DNA of 64,000 nt from Schistosoma mansoni (taxonomy: Eukaryota > Platyhelminthes > Trematoda > Strigeidida > Schistosomatidae): positions 24,632,872 to 24,696,871 of the forward strand of contig NC_031495.1 in NCBI RefSeq assembly GCF_000237925.1, in the 5' to 3' direction. The first letter of the stretch is position 1, and every line of letters begins with the position of its first letter. Shown piece by piece: positions 58,851 to 64,000 of this stretch. The position numbers and the translations under genes are program-made. The notes beneath the pieces are model-generated. The model saw only the letters and a program-made list of their open reading frames with translations. It had not been told where the DNA came from and did not search any database.

Positions 58851-59498
58851 ACATCAACAAGGAAACGTTCTACATTATTACTTCAGCAACCAGACGTCAC
58901 TAACGAGGAAACAAGCCCAATGAAATAATTACGTAGAGACTAAGCAATCGTTATTTTAAATCAGAAGGATACCACCGTTCTTATAAGCACGTCAGGCTAC
59001 AGAATAAAGTGAAGCAACATCTTGAAGATGAATGTTATCGAGAAGTCAGTAGAACTAAGCGTGGAGCCATATACTAAACAGACCAAGAGTTGGTGATATG
59101 AAGATACTACAATCCATGGAAATGAGATTAAAACTTTCATGATCAAATAGTGTGCAACAGTGGCATGGCGAGCAGAACCACCGCATGAACGAATGCTTTA
59201 AAGGGGGGACGAGTGTGGTGTGGTCTACTTATATCCATATAAGTAGTATATGGTGTGGGTCAGACATAGAATGTATTTTGGCAGAAGACCGATGAGGAAA
59301 GAACTGAAATGAAACGCAAACGTCTGGAAAATGCATGAGCAATGGAATAAGAGAAGAAACAGTGAAGATTGAAACAATTGGTTGTTAATTTGCAAATTGA
59401 CTGTTCATTGTTTGGTAATCAGAATTTATTGAGATAGTCTGTAATCTTTGCTTAAATACATTCGATTGTCCCCAACCAGTCGTGTTCTGTTCACTACA
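58851..59498 (+). mobile_element. LTR retrotransposon fossil: 3' end with LTR
   Basis: The LTR is at about 59214-59498 (TGTGGTGTGG ... CACTACA), homologous to the solo LTR at 21501-21804. Directly upstream is a purine-rich tract (about 59200-59213) as expected of the second-strand primer site, preceded by probable internal sequence without an intact protein. Broken; no 5' LTR seen. Old, judging by divergence between the two LTRs. Family not assigned. Confidence 0.5.
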
Positions 59499-60104
59499 CA
59501 GGTACATTGATCTTGAAATGGACTAAAATACTTATTACCGACTTAAGTGCTCATTTCGTTCGGGGAATTGGAATAATCCCTCTGTCGTTTGGACATGTTC
59601 AGGAAAGGTACACTGTTCTCCGGTGATTAAATATCTAAATAAAGAGACACAAAAAAGAGAAAAGTAGTTGTGGAATGCAAACCTGAAAAGTAAAATTTGC
59701 TTACACCTTGGATAATGTGCACAAGGATGTACATTTCTTTCGAGTTGTTATCCCTTAATAACAATGATAATATGAGAGCACAGTACGTCATTTAATTTGA
59801 CAGATTAAAGTAACAGTTTGTACTTGTTTTGTATGATTGTATATGTGCCAAAAAGAGGGAGTGAGCCATGGCTCAATCAAGCTTAGTTCTCAAATATCTA
59901 GATGTGCAGATGGATTGAAAAAAGCTATACATGCATGCACCTTCCTTAGAAATGTTAAGTCATTTCTTCGGATTTTGGGTGTAACATTGTCACCAATTAT
60001 TCATCTGGTTTACATAATACTTCCAAGTGTATACATGATGTGTGAGAGCGTATTTTATGTGTGGGTAATACGAATTCGATAAAACTTTTTTGGTTAGAAA
60101 GGCT
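59499..60104. other. Spacer and probable 3' UTR of the acidic-protein gene
   Basis: The plus-strand frame at 59837-60082 has no splice or domain support. On minus the stop codon of the neighbouring gene overlaps an AATAAA (CAATAAAG). Confidence 0.4.
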
Positions 60105-60230
60105 TTATTGCTCCTCCTCTTCCTCATCGTCTTCTTCGGATTCATCAGTGACTACCACATCAGCTGTATGAGCAGCTGGTACATTTTCAAATACTCCACT
60201 GTGTGGGCATTGTTCTTGCCATATATCAAT
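60105..60230 (-). CDS. Acidic-protein gene, last coding exon
   Basis: Acceptor TGATATTTTGTTTCAG. The second SG-V-F-EN-x-P copy and the acidic C-terminus. It ends in ...CAA TAA AG. Confidence 0.85.
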   Translation of the reverse strand: MDIWQEQCPHSGVFENVPAAHTADVVVTDESEEDDEEEEEQ

Positions 60231-62952
60231 CTGAAACAAAATATCAATACAAAGTAAACAATTATTGACAACAGATAGCCAAGTTCTTCCAAAAATATTA
60301 GGAAATCAACCATAAAATAGGTACAACCCCAGATATCTCCATAATTCGTAACCTACTGACTACGTGCCTCGGTCTGGGTACCCCAGTAATATCACAGCCC
60401 ACACACAAATCAAGTGACTTGTGTGGTGCATATGTATTCTGTGCCCCTTTGTACCAATATTTATTTGTTCAAATAAATAAAACACGCACGAATAATCGTA
60501 ATGTTCACTAGTAACTTAATGAAGTACTAGATTTTAATTGGTTATTATCCGGTTTTTTTAGTGATACCTTTATTAGGTGAAAATATATATCTTCAGGGAG
60601 TTCAAATGATTAGAAACATAGGACCTTATTTTACAGTGAACGGTATTAAGTTTATGTTTACGATGCCTATCATTAACAGTAATTTTTCAGTTTATGTATA
60701 GTTGGAGTTAAATGAAATTAAATCTTATCATAAACCTTAGGAATGAGATTTAGTAACTAGTTACAATGATAGTCATTTACTACTAGACTAGATAGTGTTG
60801 ACATGTTAATTTACATTTATGTACTGTCGTAGATAACGAAAGCAGTTGAATCCATATTCCTGACAAATGTTTATAAATACTCACACAAATCTAGTGTTTC
60901 TGGAGTTACAGTTACCTGTTACTCTCTAATACTATCAATTTGTTTTCGTCTACTGATACCAGTGCACACTGTGGTAATAAGACAGTCTAAAGAATAATTG
61001 CATCTATTGGGTCACTTAACGTGTTAATTATACCGGTATGAACAGTTAAATATCAGCATGATCAGTGAAAGCATAACTAAGTTTCGTCTCTACACCCCTT
61101 ATGACCCTTTAATTACATTTTATTTACCACACATTTTCTGTAAATTATAGTGTATAGTCAATGAAGAGATAAGATTCATGAAAATGACACCCTCGTATTA
61201 TTAGTAGTATGTGAAAGAAAACAGTTAGTGAAAGATATTGAGGTAAAATGTATATTAGAGAGAATGTTTATCTGATGGAAATTTGAATTTTCCGACAAAA
61301 CCAAAGTATGGTCTGGATTATAATGTTTAATCGTTCTTCAACCCCATAACCTATTTTTTAGATTAATTAATTAGAACTATTCGATACCGAATGATGGGTA
61401 CCCACACACACACCAAAGGAACGGTGCATCAACTTACGATATCTGGTCGACTTTTGTTCTTTGCAGCTTCTTCCGCTTGTTTTTGACGTTCTAAGAAGGC
61501 TTGTTTAGCTTGTGTAGTATATCGTGCTTGTTTTGATGCACCATCGCCATTACCATTTGTATGACCATCTTCAACCAATAAAATAGTCTGAATGATTTAT
61601 AAAAAACAAATGAAACCATTTTGAAGACAGAGAAAAATAGAGGATGCCTATTATTTTAATAAGAGCAACTGAGGGTATCTTTCAAAGATTTTTAACACTG
61701 AGTATTATATAATTGTTTCTTAGTATTAAATGGTGACAATAATCGTGCTTAAAATAATTCAACATCAGGCACTGTACCGTATAACAATGTGTTCCAGTCA
61801 AAATTGATAATTAAACATTAGTGGTTGGGGTTTGAGTTTCAATAGGTTAATTTATTACATGTCGTTAGAAATCATTCATTTCAAATGTAAATTCTAACTA
61901 GTATGAGCGTATCTTCACACAGAATACGGCTGTTTGTAATGGATGTAACATGTGCAATAGAGTAACAAATAATATATTTTATTTCGAGAAAGTAGTTATA
62001 AATAGTATGAAATGAACATAATTTCATCCTGAACATTTTATACGAAGTTGAAATATGATTGAACTGATCTTAGTCGAACTTAATAGGGATGCATTATTTT
62101 TGAAATCATTGTTCTAAAAGGTTCACATAACTGGTTAGATCTATCTTCAGTTGACCATTACTTATATGATGTAAATTAAAATAAAATGTTAACCGGCTTT
62201 GGAAGAATTCATCATGTTAATTTCTTACTAATTAGGTTAGTAACTTTATCACATGCTTTTACCAACATATATAACTTAGTGACAATGCTGATGATCATCT
62301 GACATCATTATCCGTAAATATACGTAGGCATATGGGTCTGTTCAATTAAATAAATATCTAAACGGGTTTGTTAGTACTGTTACAAGGAACTTGAATAAAC
62401 AAACATTTTTTCTGTTTATCATAATTAATCCAACAAAATTTCTCTTATTGTGTTCGATATTCACATGATTTTAGTGTGCTGATTCCAAATCACTTTATTT
62501 CAGCGATATATTCTTACCCTTCTTATATGACCATTCAACTTTACAAATAATACATTTCGTAAGTACAAATATAATAGTTTACCACTTTTAATATGTCTGC
62601 TTCAAGCATACCCTACAATGTGTATGCTTTATATTACCCATTACAAGAATTATGGACTGATGACTGTAAAGTGTAGAGATGAAGTTATTGAACTCTTTTT
62701 TTGTTTGTATTCAGTACAGTTATTGATTTATCGGGATGCATACCTTTCTACAGGATGACTTACCTTGTTACTTCCTGTTGTTATCTGTGATTTAGATGCT
62801 TCCTGTATGAATCTGTTTTTCGCTTCAGATGCCCATTTCACAGAATTAATTGGATAGTCATCTGTTTGATCGTCATCATAACGGACTACATTATCACGTC
62901 GAGTTGGCTCATTTTCATATATTCCACTTTCGGCAGCATTAATATCTATAAG
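60105..62952 (-). CDS. Acidic protein with repeated SG-[IV]-[YF]-EN-x-P motif, 3' three coding exons
   Basis: Exons 62764-62952 (63 codons), 61438-61587 (50 codons) and 60105-60230 (41 codons plus TAA), all phase 0 with clean acceptors and GTAAGT-type donors. First exon: LIDINAAESGIYENEPTRRD, NVVRYDDDQTDDYPINSVKW, ASEAKNRFIQEASK. Middle exon: a charged, probably helical stretch (QARYTTQAKQAFLERQKQAE). Last exon: IDIWQEQCPHSGVFENVPAA then an Asp/Glu-rich end (SEEDDEEEEEQ). The block I-D-I-x(n)-SG-[IV]-[YF]-EN-x-P-x(n)-VV occurs twice. I do not recognise the family; such short repeats occur in actin- or cytoskeleton-associated proteins, but that is only a guess. The 5' end lies at higher coordinates, perhaps outside the window. 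Confidence 0.8.
60370..60485 (+). repeat. Family C LINE 3'-end fragment in an intron of the acidic-protein gene
   Basis: GTCTGGGTACCCCAGTAATA, CACACAAATCAAGTGACTTG, CCTTTGTACCAATATTTATT then TTCAAATAAATAAAA. A 5'-truncated insertion of only ~115 bp, antisense to the host gene. Confidence 0.8.
61438..61587 (-). CDS. Acidic-protein gene, middle coding exon
   Basis: Acceptor AAATCATTCAG, donor GTAAGT. TILLVEDGHTNGNGDGASKQ, then a Lys/Gln/Glu/Ala-rich segment ending KNKSRPDI. Confidence 0.85.
61588..62763. other. Intron of the acidic-protein gene
   Basis: AT-rich; no repeat or exon recognised. Confidence 0.6.
62764..62952 (-). CDS. Acidic-protein gene, first exon inside the window
   Basis: Acceptor TTCATCTCTATAG, donor GTAAGTC. 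Carries the first SG-I-Y-EN-x-P copy and VKWASEAKNRF. The exon starts with an acceptor, so at least one more exon lies upstream. Confidence 0.85.
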
Positions 62953-63619
62953 CTATAGAGATGAATAAAGCAAATTAGTATCATTTTTGAGTAAGTACTA
63001 AAAATAAAGGAACGATCAGACATCTTTTGTTTAAGGATTTTCAACAGTACACATGTATAAGGCGTTCGGAAACTTTTTGAAATTCAGTTATTCTTCTAAT
63101 TAGTAAGTCTGATTTACATAGGTGTGATTCTTCACCACTCAAGCAAAGAAATTCGAACTAACTTTGTATGCTGTCATTGAAAAATGCTAACTTAGGTACA
63201 AAATTCATGAAATTATACCAAAACACTCAGCTATTTATCTTCAACTAAATATTCTTGTGAAAATTCCTGTATTGTGAATTAGAACAACATAAACAAGCGA
63301 AAAAGTATTGTCATCAGCTAGATCCTCATCAGGCTACACTCCTATTTACTCCTATATATATACGGAGTTATTAAACCAATGAAGGCAGTTCATTAGTCAG
63401 TGATAACAGTGGAGTAGATAAACATAATAGGTGAGGAGTACAAACTGATGGTGTGATGATAGGCGTACTAGTTGTGTTAAGAGTAACAATGGCTTGAATT
63501 CATGTTTCATAATAGGAAATTGGTCAATGACTTAAAAAACATGGATGTTGAAATAACATTTATAAAAACCATATGATTGCATAATGAGAGATGTTCATAT
63601 AATTGGACAATGAAGCGTA

Positions 63620-64000
63620 TATTTATTTACTCGGATCACTCAAAACCGAGTTCGTTTGATAGGTGTAAACAGTTTTGTTCATTAGAACCAGTTGTCCTCC
63701 TTTTTCTGGCTTAGTTGTGGCCAGAGTTCTATATTTTCTAAGCTTATGTAAAACATCCCGATGCTGTTTTGTAAGTGGTGATTTTATGGTATATTTAGTA
63801 TAATTGTATCGTTGGCAGATATCAACCAACGCTGTCTTAAACCTAGTAAGTTCATAGTGTAAGGTGGGGACCAAAACTGGTCTTTGTAAAACTAAATTCT
63901 CAAACTGCACATCGGTATCTAGTTGATTTATTCCATTTCCATAGTTTCAGAATCCAGGGCTGAGCGATAAAGCTTCTAATTGCACTATATCTAGCGTAAC
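63620..64000 (-). mobile_element. Penelope-like element fragment (N-terminal RT region), runs to the window edge
   Basis: Minus-strand frame 63623-63910: SPLTKQHRDVLHKLRKYR then LATTKPEKGGQLVLMNKTVY and NSVLSDPSK. It matches the LT-x-x-x-x-x-ALKxL-x-x-x-x-x-(I)TKPDKG-x-x-VVLMN-x-x-Y motif before the RT core of Penelope-like elements. The RT core that should follow is absent. The 5' side continues past 64000, so the true extent is unknown. Confidence 0.65.

Noticed and set aside
1-64000. CRISPR arrays, operons, bacterial promoters or prophage
   Set aside because: Spliced genes, SINEs and LINEs show this is an animal genome; no array of regularly spaced repeats was seen.

Overview
This is an AT-rich, intron-rich, repeat-laden stretch of an animal genome that reads as a schistosome (blood fluke). 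The signs are: Smα-type repeats that carry hammerhead ribozymes with Pol III boxes, SR2-like (RTE clade) LINE pieces ending in a GTAAGTAAGTAAG tail, Penelope-like fragments, very short 5' introns (35 and 43 nt) beside very long 3' introns, and (TA)n microsatellites, one of which flanks a 200-base run of N. I cannot tell the species from sequence alone.

Layout. Positions 1-32.2 kb hold no gene I can support. They are AT-rich sequence with dispersed repeats: a LINE 3'-end repeat (0.56-1.09 kb), a Penelope-like GIY-YIG piece (1.24-1.56), two SR2-like LINE pieces (4.34-4.67 and 6.13-7.80), many copies of a hammerhead/tRNA-like SINE (8.4, 10.0, 11.3, 12.0, 22.2, 24.9, 27.2), Smα units (10.6, 17.5, 23.0-23.6, 29.8-30.2), a solo LTR fossil (21.5) and the gap at 16.4-16.6 kb.

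From 32.25 to about 47.4 kb, on the minus strand, lies a gene for a MARCH-type membrane E3 ubiquitin ligase: RING-CH finger, two transmembrane segments and a cytosolic tail. A 5'-truncated LINE sits in one of its introns and a decayed LINE endonuclease piece in another. About 1 kb away, head to head on the plus strand (48.39-57.59 kb), is a glutaredoxin-3/PICOT-like gene: a thioredoxin-like domain followed by one monothiol CGFS glutaredoxin domain. One of its introns holds a full-length LINE in antisense (49.16-53.11 kb, exact 12-bp target duplication), an inverted 3' LINE fragment, and a chimeric retroelement with an intact-looking antisense hammerhead.

From 60.1 to beyond 62.95 kb on the minus strand are the last three coding exons of an acidic protein with a repeated S-G-[IV]-[YF]-E-N-x-P motif that I do not recognise. 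The window ends in a Penelope-like RT fragment (63.6-64.0 kb).

The three genes have unrelated jobs (ubiquitin ligation at membranes; thiol/iron-sulfur handling; unknown), and nothing here suggests a gene cluster. The most interesting signals are the hammerhead ribozymes and the inverted arrangements of the repeats that carry them.
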